Shown in pieces: positions 9,714 through 21,740 of a stretch of DNA of 64,000 nucleotides. The notes below the pieces were generated by a model. It was not told the DNA's origin. It did no database searches and worked only from the letters and a program-made list of their open reading frames with translations. The DNA is from Coccinella septempunctata. Lineage: Eukaryota; Arthropoda; Insecta; Coleoptera; Coccinellidae. The DNA lies in NCBI RefSeq assembly GCF_907165205.1, contig NC_058189.1, positions 50,680,270 to 50,744,269 on the forward strand. Direction: 5' to 3'. The translations under genes were made by a program, and so were the position numbers. Position 1 is the stretch's first letter; every line of letters starts with the position of its first letter.

Positions 9714-10790
9714 GTTACGGCTGAAGATAGGTGTGAGCATAAACTTAAGATTAGCCGGCTAACCTTAGGTTTAGCTTCGGGTATTTGCTAATGTTAGTTT
9801 CTTCTATCTTTAGCCGGCTAAACTTAAGTGTAACCACAGCCCATCGGCTAAAAATGTAGAAGCTATTAGAAAAAAAGAAAAGTATTGGCAAGGCGTGAGA
9901 GGCGCAAATTTTCGGCAATTAAAAAAAAGGCAAGAAATAGTAATATTATCAAACTATTAATGCAATGCATTTTTTGTATGAATTTCACATATTTTTAATA
10001 GCAGAAGAGCATTCTGTTCAGAAGTTGAGAATGAACATATATTTGTCTGTTTCTGTGTCTAAACGCATTAGCGACTCTAAAAATCTAAACGCCTGATGAC
10101 AAAATTCGGGACGAACATCTTTCATTTTGCTATTATTCAGAATTTGCACCCTTGATTCATCAAGGGTGGCGACAGGCCCGCAAGCCGTATTTTGGAAATC
10201 ATGTATTCAACTTGGGAAGAAATTTATGACAAAATCGGCTAGAAAAAGTGTTTTCAACTATTTTCATCTACATAGTTTGTTTTAGTTCGTTTTTGCAAAA
10301 CTTGGAATAGGTTGGAAAAAAATTTCAACATTAGAATCTATCGTAGAAAATTTTTCCATAAACCGAATTATTGTATGGTAGGAAAAATACACTTTTGTGC
10401 ACAGATAAAATTCTCTATATCTAATGTCTAATATTCCATTTCCTTGTGAGGTCATATTCTGTTTTTTCACAGGACAATTGACCATCCACGTTCCTATTGC
10501 CATGTGGAAAACTGTATTTCTAACTTCTGTATGTGAATTGATTTTAAAAAACGTAGCCGCGTGCGTTCGTCTTCTCCCATCCGACTATTCAAAAGACATC
10601 ACCTCTCCGTGCGTCCATCGATTACATTTTTTAGCCGTTCCGTTTTGGGTAATGTGCACATTAGCCGGCTAAAGATGAAATTCTCTGATGCAGGCGAATA
10701 TTTTATCGAACTTTGGCCGGTCCTCGAATATAAACCTAAGTTTAGCCGGCTAATGTTAAGTTTATGCTCCCAACTATCTTTAGCCGTAAC
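9714..10790. mobile_element. TIR element with clustered TTAGCCGGCTAA palindromes
   Basis: The ends are inverted copies: GTTACGGCTGAAGATAG at 9714 and CTATCTTTAGCCGTAAC ending at 10790. Similarity continues inward through GAGCATAAACTTAA. The perfect 12-bp palindrome TTAGCCGGCTAA occurs twice in each end, at 9751-9762, 9810-9821, 10661-10672 and 10742-10753, plus diverged half copies. ATAT flanks both ends and may be a 4-bp target duplication, but it is itself palindromic, so the boundary is ambiguous. No transposase frame is seen. Superfamily not assigned. Confidence 0.75.
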
Positions 10791-10794
10791 ATAT

Positions 10795-11595
10795 GTACTG
10801 ATGTATTGAGTTATTAGGTGTCTTCATATGGTATGGTAATCTGCTTCAGAGCGACATATATGTATAGTGGAGAAATAAACGAAATACTGCCGATGGCTGT
10901 CGCGAACGGAACAATAAAAGGTTCTAAATCTACAGCAAGCTGTCGAGCGGCCAAAAAGATCTGTGCGTCCCAAACGCACACTGAGCCACAACCGGAAAGA
11001 GTTGTTGGCGTCATGAAATGTTCATTATACCATTGACCCCGTTCTCGCCACACCAACATTCGCAGACACTGCAGACGACATTTGGACTAATCCGCGAGCA
11101 GATCTGCATCTATGCGTGTTTCAGTTCTCATGTTCTTATAACGGTTTAACAATTTTCAAAAAATTCGAATACGAACCTAATGTGGTCCCGTAAAAAAGTA
11201 TTAAGTGGGTCCAGATTTCAAAACTAATAATTTTGGCGACGATTGAACTAGTGACGTCACACAGATTATATTTTGCGAATATTTTTGAACGCAGTTCAAC
11301 GCCAAAATGCAGCTGGATTTGATTAGATCCCTTATATGGAAAATCACACCCCTACCAACATCATCGATTCGATCCTCCCACTTAATTTTGAAATTGGGGA
11401 GGTACAAACTGTAATCATTTATATTTCAGTTTGTTTACGGTTCAAACAACGTCAATTGAATATGCGTCACATCAACGACCAGTTGATTCAATTTCAAACA
11501 TATAAAATACATATCAACGAGAGTAATTTTCGAAAATGTTTTAATTTTCACATTATATGATGGAGTTCGCCTTCATTTACCCGAAAACTGGGAAA
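10795..11595. other. Non-coding stretch, nothing recognised
   Basis: A short segment near 10900-11010 is less AT-rich and has overlapping open frames on both strands (10814-11059), but they match no family I know. No repeat partner was noticed within the window. Confidence 0.4.
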
Positions 11596-12247
11596 TTCTA
11601 CAAATATTTTAACAGTAGATTCTCGAGATCAAAAGAAATGTTTTTTTTACACCATTCAGCCCTGATAAATATAGCCATTTTAAGTTTTCATAACGAGCTG
11701 TGACACCCCTGAAAAAACCAAATTACCTTCAGAATAACTAGCTAAATCTGTGACACTACACATCTGTAGATCTTTTAAACAGAGTTGTATTCAGCTAAAG
11801 TAACCAATTTTTCAAATTTCACACATCCTTTTTAATTTTTGAACATCAAATTAGGTACTCGAAAACGGCGCATCATACGAGAAAGTATAAAGAATACTTT
11901 TATTTTACAAAACGTTCAAATATTCATTAGATAGTGTCCAACTTTCTTGCAAGAGTTGGGTTCTTTGAATTTTTGGTAATTTTATGGTCGTAATGGTCAT
12001 AATGGGAAAACTAGAAGACGTAGGTGGTATCTTGAGTTCGAAAAAGATTCATTAAATAAATGAAAAATTATATTCGGATATTCATTTCATTCGATGAAAC
12101 TAAAAATATCATTTTTCTATGGTTTTTCAACAGCCTGTATGGTTTAAACCGCCGATTTGAAAAAAATGGTAAAGAAAAAAGTGTTTCTTTTGACCTCAAG
12201 AATCTACTCTTAAAATATTTGTACGAGTCAAAGACTCACCCTACATG
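11596..12247. mobile_element. Fold-back element, family also at 31942 and 38061
   Basis: The left arm starts near ACAAATATTTTAACAGTAGA and the right arm near 12180-12247 is its reverse complement (ACTCTTAAAATATTTGT), ending in GACTCACCCTACA. Both arms carry the segment read as ACCTCAAGAATCTACT. The outermost left bases (TACAGGGTGAGTC) are lost. There is no coding capacity. Short frames such as 12060-12332 are chance products of the repeat. Confidence 0.7.
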
Positions 12248-14559
12248 CTGTAGATTACGACAATATACAAGTCTTAGATCACGAACAAGAATACCAAAAA
12301 AGAACTTTTTTAGAAATGTGTTATATAAATGAAAATAAAAATTCAACGATGAATAAGAAAACGGATACGAATAATCTTAGTAACATCTATAGTTTCTTAC
12401 TGACCTGTGATAAAAATAGGTATTCTCCTAATTTCTCCTAATTTGTAACCTTACTAGCAGGTACTTATAAATAAGAGACATTTTTAATCCAAATTGTATA
12501 AAATAAGAAAAGATTTTATCAATTTTTTTTGCCTTTCTGTGAACATCATGGCACATTTGTTTGTCCATGCCAATTTATAGAATTTTCTGAAATCTGTCAT
12601 TTGTAAAAAACCAATTTTTCCTGAATAATTCAACTGAAATTGACGTACTTTTTTGATTACCCTCTACATGGTCTTGTTTTTCTGAAGCTACCATATTTAT
12701 TGTCATGGTATTGTAAGTTTTAGCCTAAGAGAATTTGAACTTTTGTTATGAGATCTTTGTATTTTCCAGTTGCTCCTGAAGAAGTCAACGATAGTTGACG
12801 TAGTATATAGAGCTTTAATACAATTTGATTCTCATTGGAATTTTGCCCTGAAAAATAGTCGAAACACCCTTAATTTAAATCACTAATGAATATATATATA
12901 ATATATATATATTTTTATTGATTTATTTTACTAGTATAGACTAGTATAGACTCACTATAATCAGTTTAAAAATAAGTTCCTCTAAGGATATAAAGCACTA
13001 TTTTCTTCAATCTTCTTTGGCAGAGTGTCTTTTCACCGAGTATTCGTGTGAACGGTTCATTAAAATATTAATTCATGAGAGAAATTCATTTTGGAATTTT
13101 TTTTTGGGTTTTATGAAATATGGGAAGTGAAATAAGAAGCTCAAGTTGATAGATTAAGAAGATGTACCTTCTCTTTTTGTCAGAAGCAGTTTTTAAAATA
13201 CTGTTGCTCAAAAAATAACATCGAATATTGATATGAAAAATGAAATCACTGAATATAAAGTTTCGAAGCCTAGACTCGATTAGTTTATTGACAAATAAAT
13301 TGAAAATCTTCCGTAATATGAAAATTCTTCAATAAGAATCTCAAAATTTGAGAAATAATCTCTGGAGGTTGTCTGATGACTTGAAGTAGTCGAATCTAAG
13401 TTTCAACTAGTCAGGGGCTGATATAGATGGGGGGGAACAGGGGCTCGTGAATATTATTAACAGAGCTACTAGGCGCAAAATTATACTTTGAATCTCAATC
13501 CCAATTGAAAAATTTTATCTAACCTGATTCGATGGGATGAGCGTCTCTATTTCAGTCGAATCAATTTAGAAATTGATTTGAGAAATTAAAAAAAAAACCT
13601 GTACAACGAAAACGGAGTACCTATGGCACTCATAAGGGGTGTTTTTGAACTCATCTCAATGTCCTCTATTCACAGTTTTCATTTGTCCGTTTACTCATGA
13701 AACAACATGTATTATACAGTATCCATTAGTCTGTTTCATATGGCATAACAAAAACAATTCAGTAATAAAGCAGTAATTACCGGGTTATTTTTCAAAAATC
13801 TCGTCAATGAATTCGAACATGTTGGGCACTCAATCTGATCGCAAATTGGCGAATGCAGTGGATAAATGGAATAGATACCTATATTCATGCAATTAGTGTA
13901 ACAAATAGATCCTCTTCACGAATTGAATATCCCTGGCATGAGCCTCTGACGAATACATCAATTTATTCATTAAAAAAACCTCACACACATTATTTAATCC
14001 GAGATTTAATCATTTGTCTAGATATAACAAAAACATTTCCTGCTAATTGTATGTCGAGAATAAACTTCATTCCCAAATTCTGTGTTTTCAATACTTAATG
14101 AATGCAGTATCGGGGCATTGTTATATTTTCAATTACGATATATTATCTCACAAAGAGGATAACAAAAATTTAGTTCAAATACGGATCGAAAATAGTAATT
14201 AAGATTAAAAGTTATGAAAAGATAAGAATCTCCGTGTAACTATTATGAAAAAATTGTAGTGTTTATTTCTCAGAAATTAAACAAATATTATTTAAACTCG
14301 TTGGAAATTAGTCACATTCTGTGCTATCTAAACAATAAAATATAGCTGTTGATATAATGAGAATATTGAACTACCTATAAAAGCAAAGTAAATCAAACTT
14401 GAAAACATACATGCCATACTAGTCAGTGTAACTTCACTTTTTCAAAACCTGAAAGGATAGTTTAGGAAAAGAAAGTCAGATTTAAGGGTGACTTTCACAA
14501 ATACATATGACATATTTTCCACCCTTTATGTTGAACATTTTTGTAAATACATACATTAA
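12248..14559. other. Non-coding stretch with an AT microsatellite
   Basis: AT-rich, no supported gene. An (AT)n run is at about 12888-12912. CTGAAGAAG followed by a small stem and GACGTAG at 12775-12803 vaguely recalls the ribozyme-like end of Penelope elements, but it is too decayed to call. Confidence 0.4.
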
Positions 14560-15071
14560 ATCGGTTCCGTTATACTCATCAATAGAATTTCCAACGTGGT
14601 TTCCTCGGAGAAAACTCATCTCGAGCGCCAGCTATTCTTTTCACTAGGAAGAATAGCAAACCTACCAGAGTAGCTGCTAGTCGGAGACAAAGTTCGCTGT
14701 TATCTAGGGTGGTAGCGATAACGAAGTAGTCAAAATCAAATTATGTACCAGTTTATTCACACTTTCGGAAACTGATTATATAAACAACGGAAATATGTGT
14801 AGGTATGAAATATGAGCGAATCGATCAGCAAACATACATTCTGGAAATTCGATCCGATCACGAGCACTTTGTAAAGTATATACCGGGTACAGTGAAAAAT
14901 CAACGATTGTTCAAAAAAAAAATGCGCCAACCAAAACTGACGAAATGGATACTAAGGATGACCTCGAGAAGTGAAATGACTTGCTATACGGTATCGGGAT
15001 GTAATCAATTGTATTTCTCCAGAAATGAAAGAAACACAACCAGGGCGGACCACTCGAGACTTTTATTCGCT

Positions 15072-15216
15072 TCCCCAAGGGCTACGCTCCATGACTGATA
15101 GCGAAGAAAAGGTCTATTCTGAGCGCAACTACGGGATTTCACTGACGACGAGCGGTACCTCTTATTCTGTACCCCAAGGGCTTACGCACCATGACTGATA
15201 GCGGAGGAAAGTCAGA
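15072..15216 (-). repeat. Imperfect direct repeat inside LTR-like region
   Basis: CCCCAAGGGCTACGCTCCAT (15074) and CCCCAAGGGCTTACGCACCA (15172), each followed by TGACTGATAGCG, form two copies about 98 bp apart. Confidence 0.6.
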
Positions 15217-15514
15217 CTCGCGAAACAGGGTAAAGCACGGCAAAAATGATAACAGAAAGCGATACAGTACAGCAGTGTCAAAGAAGTAACCGGTGTAGGT
15301 TTAATAAAGAAACTGAACGGTAAAGAGGGGGACCTACCTCCTTTATTTCAGGCACTCGCGGAAAACAAATGAAAACTAAAAATCAATTCTTAAGAGCACT
15401 AACCCTCGCAACACAAAATTATTTCTAAATTCGTTGAACGGCTTGTCGTGCACACAATCAAAATCGAATCGCAGAGAAAAGAGAGTACAGAGCGTAAAAG
15501 TGACAGAAGAGACT

Positions 15515-15555
15515 AAAGAGTAAAAGAGGCGGGGGAAAAATCTGCTTTTATAGGC
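15515..15555 (-). promoter_or_regulatory. TATA-box promoter on the minus strand
   Basis: On the minus strand TATAAAAG (about 15543-15550) is followed roughly 30 bp downstream by an initiator-like TTTAGTC within a pyrimidine-rich tract. AATAAA motifs lie a few hundred bases further. This fits an LTR promoter; a lost host promoter is the alternative. Confidence 0.4.
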
Positions 15556-15722
15556 CAATCCCCCCCACACGTTGAAAATCTGAAAATACCAGAATGCGAC
15601 AAGAGTGAAAAACGTCGTCAGCTCCGGTCTGTGGCATATCAACATCAGAAAAACGTCAAAATCTTCAACGGCATGCAAAAAAAACCACGTTAAACACAGA
15701 TAAACGGTTTTTTACATTTACA

Positions 15723-17822
15723 CCGCCTATCGGAATGAATGTACTGAATATTTGAGAATTAAATATTTTCAAAGGCGGAAATGTGAAATGAAATGAATGC
15801 ACTAAAATGAACTCCAATTTTTCTCAGAAAACTCGAATTCATAACAAATTATTACTTGAGTATTTTCTCTACAAGCGTGAGTGTTCAACTCTATTCCTGC
15901 TCGCATTCCAAGTCGCAAAAAGGCACTTTCCGAAACGGTGCGGCTAAAATCCCTGCTATTCCTTTCCCGCGCGCATTTGAGTTAAATGTAAATTGCATGA
16001 TTTTCATTCACTTGAGTTATTTTACCACGACACGTATTCCGCTATCACAGTAGCATCTCAAGGTGGATGAAGATAAACTGAATTACTTGTGTTAAAAATT
16101 GAGCGAAGCCCCCCTCCGACCTTTCTCTTGCCGACGCTTCTGACCATCTCCGGTGGCCACGTATAGTACCCCAATTCTACGTTGTGCTAATTGACCGAAG
16201 CAGCAGCCCCACTCTCAGTGTTCTCAGAAGCAAAAAACTACACATTTTCTTATCATTCTCTTTGTTAACTCTATTGAAGTAACTTCGCATTGTTCGCATT
16301 TCGATTATTGTAACACCTCTTTTGCTGTTCACCTCATCAAAGTAATATTCTTTCAAGTCTTCTCAGCCAATTCTGGTGCTAATTTGTACAACACGAAAGT
16401 TTAATTCTGATGAAATGAGTCCACGAGCAAGATTATTTCGAACAGATTTATAATCCTTACTAGTACTGCTCAATTTATATGTTCACACGAGACCACTCGA
16501 TTATATGCCTTTTCAGGAATATATACTTTATGATATTTTATAATTTACATATATTTTCAGACCACTCTAGATTTTCCCACATGGAAATGGGTATGTAGTA
16601 CCAGAATTGAATTCTTCTCACGTCTTCTCATTGATAATGAATACTGATTCATTGTCTTCTTATAATCATTTCTTTTATTTGAATCAGTGTATTTCATTTT
16701 TCAAGACAACTCTAATGTTCACCTCTTACGTACATATGACTGATTACTGTTATCGAGTTTCAGATAAAAGAAGAAAGATTTAGTAGTTTTCCTTCAGAAC
16801 ACGATGTGAACTTCTCAACGGTCAGTGGTAAGCTATAATACTGGCTGATAATCTCTCGTCCTTGGTTCCACCCTGGAAGGCGCCCTCTGGTGATCGTGCA
16901 CGATCAATTGGTGTGATTATTGTAATTTATACTCTTGTTGATACAGTCTCATATTCATTTATCGTGTTCGATATAGGTACATGTTAGTATTCAGTCTTTT
17001 GCACTTCTCGAAACCAAGGATTAGTGGTTTCCCTCATTAATACTCCGGATTTGTACCTCTCATAATTTATTAATTGCATCTTCTATTTTTTTATGGATTC
17101 TCCTTAAAATATTTAGTTGAATGGATATTGTACATTTAGTATGAATTTTCAACTCAATGTTGCCTCTTCGAGACGTTCTATTTGACTGTTTCGTCAATCC
17201 CTGTGTATGGATTGAATTTCAAAGGGACACTGATATTCAGAATGCTCCAAGATCTCAATCATGAAATAGTCTTGGGGCGATGTTATATGGCCTTCGGCTT
17301 CCTTCACACACAACCAATTTCCAGTTGAAAGTTTGCGAATTCCACCTTCATTCCGAATGATTTATCCATCAAGTAAATTGAGGTAACTCATCCAGTCGGA
17401 AATTACATCTAATTCCCCACTCCTATCCTGCGGGTTTACACAAATAGTTTAGAAAGTTGATGAATTATTTCGCCGTTTGTTTCGAATAAACCGAACCGGA
17501 ACCTTGAGTTCACGAGAGGAAGACGAGGCAGTATTATGGGATGCTGTAGGCTCAGAAGGACTAAATATGATTGATGGATGCGAACCCGGTAGAAAATATG
17601 ATATTGTTTGTTGCCTGAATTACGAAATCGTTCGTCATCATTTATGAGGAATTTGTTGATTATCGCCGATTCCTTCAAAATCCCTTCCCACTCATAAATG
17701 TGAAACTTTTGCCGATTCACCGTGAATTTATTGATAGAATACCCTTGAATACTCACTTCGAAAATGATGTTTTAGATTGAAGACTCACTGTTTGCTACGA
17801 CGCAGTCCATGTATATAATATA
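15723..17822. other. Non-coding stretch, nothing firmly recognised
   Basis: Patches near 15850-16010 and 16100-16240 are less AT-rich than average, as is CGCCCTCTGGTGATCG near 16880. A 106-codon minus-strand frame at 17436-17756 has no recognisable domain, starts with GTG and sits beside a GTGAGT that could be a splice donor. I do not call it a gene. Confidence 0.35.
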
Positions 17823-17824
17823 TA

Positions 17825-20776
17825 CAGGGTGTCCGGGGAGTAACTGTACAGGGTGGGCAAAATTCGTTGTCTACTGAAGGGATCTCGAGAACTATAGCAG
17901 CTAAAAGAAAACGGACGACACATTCTCGAGCTCTTTTTTCTTGACTAATCTAAAACTGAAAACATATCCAGCCTAACGTTCATAGATTTTGAGTTATGAA
18001 CGAAAATTGAGAAATTGTCATTTTCAATGAAGCTGAATAACTCTTTTATTTGAACTCGTATTCAAAATCCGTTGTTACATTCTACAGGCACTTTTTTATG
18101 AGGAATTCAAATATGATATTGTAAAATTTTTTGATCCAGTCATTTTCGAGATACGACAGGGATTTCTGATTTTTCAAATGTAAACTATAGTTGAAAGTCC
18201 TTTCATTCTGCAGCAATTTTTTTGCTGATTTCAAAAATGTATCATATGTCGCTAGTCACATGAATATAACATAAGAAAAAAAATTCAATACTTTTTCCTG
18301 CTTTTCGATTCACTGTTGAATTTTTAGTAGGCTAGCGTAACCATAGCGACCGTTGAAAATGCATTATGGTTTGTGAACTCCACATAATCCTATGTGAACT
18401 CAACCTTGTGTGATAGGAATCACAGACTGTCGAATAATCATTTCTTTTATATATCGAGATCGATATCCTTTAAAAGAGAGTAAAAGACTTTCGTCTGATT
18501 ATTAAAGAAGAAAATTTATTCAATTATCGTTTATCAATTCATGAAAGAAACTTAAAGAGTCAGTCAAATAAATAAAATACTGAAGCATCTATAATTATGA
18601 TTTTTACAAAAGTAAGATGATGAAAAATAGATACGTCTGTCCACGGTAGTATTCGAATTGAGAACTATCGTAAGATAAGCATGCCAAACATCGCGAAAAC
18701 AAACGATGGCAAATTAATCATCGAAATATTTATTCAGCAATCCGTGATTTCAATCATAGAGGCTCAGGTTCACAAAATATAATGCATATTCAACGGTTGC
18801 TATGGTTACGCCAGTCTTCTCAAAATTCAACAATGAATCGAAAAGCAGGAAAAAGTATTAAATTTTTTTTCTTATGTTATATTAATGTGAATAGCAACAT
18901 ATGATACATTTTTGAAATCAGCAAAAAAATTGCAGCAGAATGAGAGAATTTTCAACTATAGTTTACATTTGAAAAATCGGAAATCCCTGTCGTATCTCGA
19001 AAATGACTGGATGAAAAAATTTAATGATATCATATTCGAATTCTTCATAAAAAAGTGCCTGTAGAATGTAACAACGGATTTCGAATACGAGTTCAAATAA
19101 AAGAGTTATTCAGCTTCATTGAAAATGACAATTTCTCAATTTTCGTTCATAACTCAAAATCTATGAACGTTAGGCTGAATCTGTTTTCAGTTTTGGATTA
19201 GTCAAGAAAAAAGAGCTAGTCGTCCGTTTTCTTCTAGCTGCTATAGTTCTCGAGATCCCCTCAGTAGACAACGAATTTTGCCCACCCTGTACATACTCAT
19301 ACCAGAGATAGGGTTGGACTAGCTGATTACGGATTGACTATAAAAAATTAATTTCTGGATTTCCCTAGAAAGCTACAGGGTGATTTTCCAACTTAATGGA
19401 AATAATTAGACCATCATAAAATCAAAACTTATTGACGGATATTATTGAAACTTGGGAGGTTATTGACACATGCCAAGGTCAAGTCAGAAAGATATCAATT
19501 ATTCCATTATTCCAGGGCCGGACTCATTAATCTTCATTTAAAGTGTTCAGGGTAAAAAAATCACTTTGTATTTCGAATTACAAATTATTGATTCGCTTTT
19601 TGGAAAGAAGCTAAATTATGCTTCGATTTTTGGTATCGCTCAAAGTTGTCACATCAACAATTATTTTTTTATGAATTTCTTAATTTGGATAAAGTTCGAA
19701 AATTGCAATTTATTTACCTGAACAGGACTTAGTCATCTCGTGCAGGTCGAAAATAAATAAGAAATTTTGTTTTAAAAAGTCACTGAAGGTGAAAACGACT
19801 ATAATAATTTGTTGATATACTGGGTGGCCACCCCAGACGTGGATTTCACTTTGAGGGAGTAAATGAAGGTATTTTAAAAAAAATTGGTGATGTGTATAGG
19901 GTATACAGAAGCATATTTCAAAATTATTCTTATGTATACCGGGTATTCGACAACAATGATATAGACCATAGTTACACTTCTTACAGTCAAGAGAACAGCT
20001 GATGAACAGAATAATCAACTGTTGCGATATTTTAAGAAATAATAGCGATATGATTCGGAAGGCTGTATCCAATTTGAAAATTCGGCAAAAGAAATGTATA
20101 CAAGCTAATGGTTTTCATTTCGAACCACTTTTGAAATATCGTTGACTCAGCAATTCATTCGTTCCTATTTTTATTTTTATTAGGTACTCTTTACTGTATT
20201 TTAGTTTTTTTCATTAGTTATTGTTTCGTTATTGAAGTGCTTATTAAAGCTATGAACTTTTTTGTAAATTTTCCACTAATACTTTCGCATTTTATATTCA
20301 AACATGAGATTTTCAGTTCTTTTCATGGTGAAAAATTCAATTTTTCGAACTTTATCCAAATTCAAAAATTCATAAAAAAATAATTGTTGATGTGACAACT
20401 TTGAGTGATACCAAAAATTGAAGCATAATTTAGCTTCTTCCTAAAAATCGAATCAATTATTTGTAATTCGATATACAAAGTGTTTTTTTTACCCTGAACA
20501 CTTTAAATGAAGATTAAAGAGTCCGGCCCAGAAATAAGGAAATAATTGATATATTTCTGACTTGACCTTAGCATGTGTCAATAACCTCCCAAGTTTCAAT
20601 TATATCCGTCAATAAGTTTGGATTTTATGATGGTCTATGTATTTCCATGAAGTTGGAAAATTACCCTGTAGCTTTCTAGGGAAATCCAGAAATTAATTCT
20701 TTATAGTCAATCCGTAACCAGCTAGTCCAACTCTATCTCTGCTAATAGTATGTACAGTTATTCCCCGGACACTCTG
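17825..20776. mobile_element. Outer fold-back element, split by a second fold-back
   Basis: The left end CAGGGTGTCCGGGGAGTAAC and right end GTTATTCCCCGGACACTCTG are inverted and TA-flanked. The left arm is cut at 17848 by the inner element and resumes at 19292 (CATACTCATACCAGAGATAG), matching the right arm at about 20725-20752. Without the insert the element would be about 1.5 kb, with arms of several hundred bases (19292-19700 against 20330-20752). Its spacer includes a frame at 19710-20072 with no recognised homology. Confidence 0.85.
17849..19289. mobile_element. Inner fold-back element inserted at TA
   Basis: Ends are CAGGGTGGGCAAAATTCGTT and AACGAATTTTGCCCACCCTG, with TA at 17847-17848 and 19290-19291. 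The arms extend about 640 bp each. The same family occurs at about 50546-51997. It splits the outer element's arm exactly at a TA, so it arrived later. No coding capacity. Confidence 0.9.
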
Positions 20777-20782
20777 TATATG

Positions 20783-21740
20783 CAGGGTGGTCCAACGAAA
20801 ACTTAACACCTCCATTTTTAGACTTCAAAATGAACATGTGGAAAATCACTCCGACCCGTCAATTTCCCATTCGAGGGCGAACAACTTTTCTGCTTTGTTC
20901 AGCCCTGTAACTTCAACCCCCTAACGGGGATGAGCACCCCCCTTGACTGTGAATAGGGATGAGGGGTGTTGCGATAACTAATTTTGAAGATGGTATCGAG
21001 TACTATCTGATCCTAAAATATCCATCGATAATGAAATAACAACGAAAATAGTGAAAGAGGCAATGTGGAATTTATCTCGGGAATATCATTCGTATCCGAC
21101 AAATTCCAAAGGTATTTAGTAGTTATGTTGTTGAGTTTTTGTACAAAAAAGTAGACGAAACATGTCTTTGATTTACCTCAGTCTATCTCGAACGTTACAA
21201 GTGTGTAAAAGAGATTGTAAATTTATAGTAAAAAAATTAAAATGATGCATTCCGTAGAAGGAATGGTGGAAATGATAAAATTATTTTTTAGAAATAACGA
21301 CTCTCCGCGTACAACAACGGCTTTATTCAACAAACGACTTCCTGGAAAATGTATCAGCTGCTCAAGTTGTGCGATTGGTTGTCAAATTTGACGATACTGG
21401 TTCAGTAGGAATAAAAAAGAGGGTGCATAAAAGAGACGAAGCAAGGGACGTGGCTGTCTTAGGTCATGTAGCAATGTATCCAACCTTTACTACTAGGAAA
21501 TTGTCCAATGTATCTGGTGCTTCACACACAACAATCATGAGAATCCTTAAATAAGAAAAATTCCATCCTTATAAGATCCGATTGGTTCAGGAACTGAATG
21601 AGGATGATCGCGGACTCCAGATCTTTGGTCAGTGAAATGATTAACGGTAAACCAAAATATATTCAAAATGTAATGACAGAGGATTAGTGTCCAAATCCCA
21701 TTTTGTCCGTCTAGCAGAATAGAATAATCATACAATTATG
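20783..21740 (+). mobile_element. Truncated Tc1/mariner-type element
   Basis: Begins CAGGGTGGTCCAACGAAAAC right after the outer fold-back and contains the N-terminal part of a transposase. No matching right terminal repeat is found; the sequence loses resemblance after about 21740, so the 3' half is deleted. Confidence 0.55.
21242..21640 (+). pseudogene. N-terminal fragment of Tc1/mariner-type transposase
   Basis: The DNA-binding portion of a transposase of the DUF4817-like group. From ATG 21242 the frame gives RNNDSPRTTTALFNKRLPGK. A +1 shift near 21350 leads into SAAQVVRLVVKFDDTGSVG, then LSNVSGASHTTIMRILK and a stop. After the stop the expected sequence continues as KFHPYKIRLVQELNEDDRGL. 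These are the helix-turn-helix and linker blocks that precede the catalytic core in this group. The DDE/D core is absent. With one frameshift, several stops and a deletion it is clearly dead. Confidence 0.75.

Larger units (their letters stand above)
14560..15722 (-). mobile_element. Decayed LTR-retrotransposon end (LTR-like sequence)
   Basis: Read on the minus strand from 15722 there is a TATA-containing promoter (15520-15555), AATAAA motifs near 15340 and 15060, then AATAAA and GTTATCGCTACC near 14710-14755, followed by GTTTGCTATTC and GAATAGCTGGCGCTCGAGA. The last part is also found on the plus strand at about 33757-33850, which supports a shared LTR end plus downstream leader. No gag or pol frame is seen, so this is probably a solo LTR or fragment. 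Outer limits are approximate. Confidence 0.4.

Noticed and set aside
10814..11059. Overlapping open frames on both strands
   Set aside because: Local rise in GC gives open frames in both directions, with no recognisable domain.
12775..12803. Hammerhead ribozyme near CTGAAGAAG
   Set aside because: The second core strand GAAAC is not present and no Penelope coding sequence is nearby.
15376..15678. 100-codon minus-strand frame
   Set aside because: It crosses a TATA promoter and LTR-like sequence, and its composition is hydrophobic by chance; no domain recognised.
17436..17756. 106-codon minus-strand frame near a GTGAGT donor
   Set aside because: Starts with GTG, has no recognised domain and no partner exon; too weak to call a gene.
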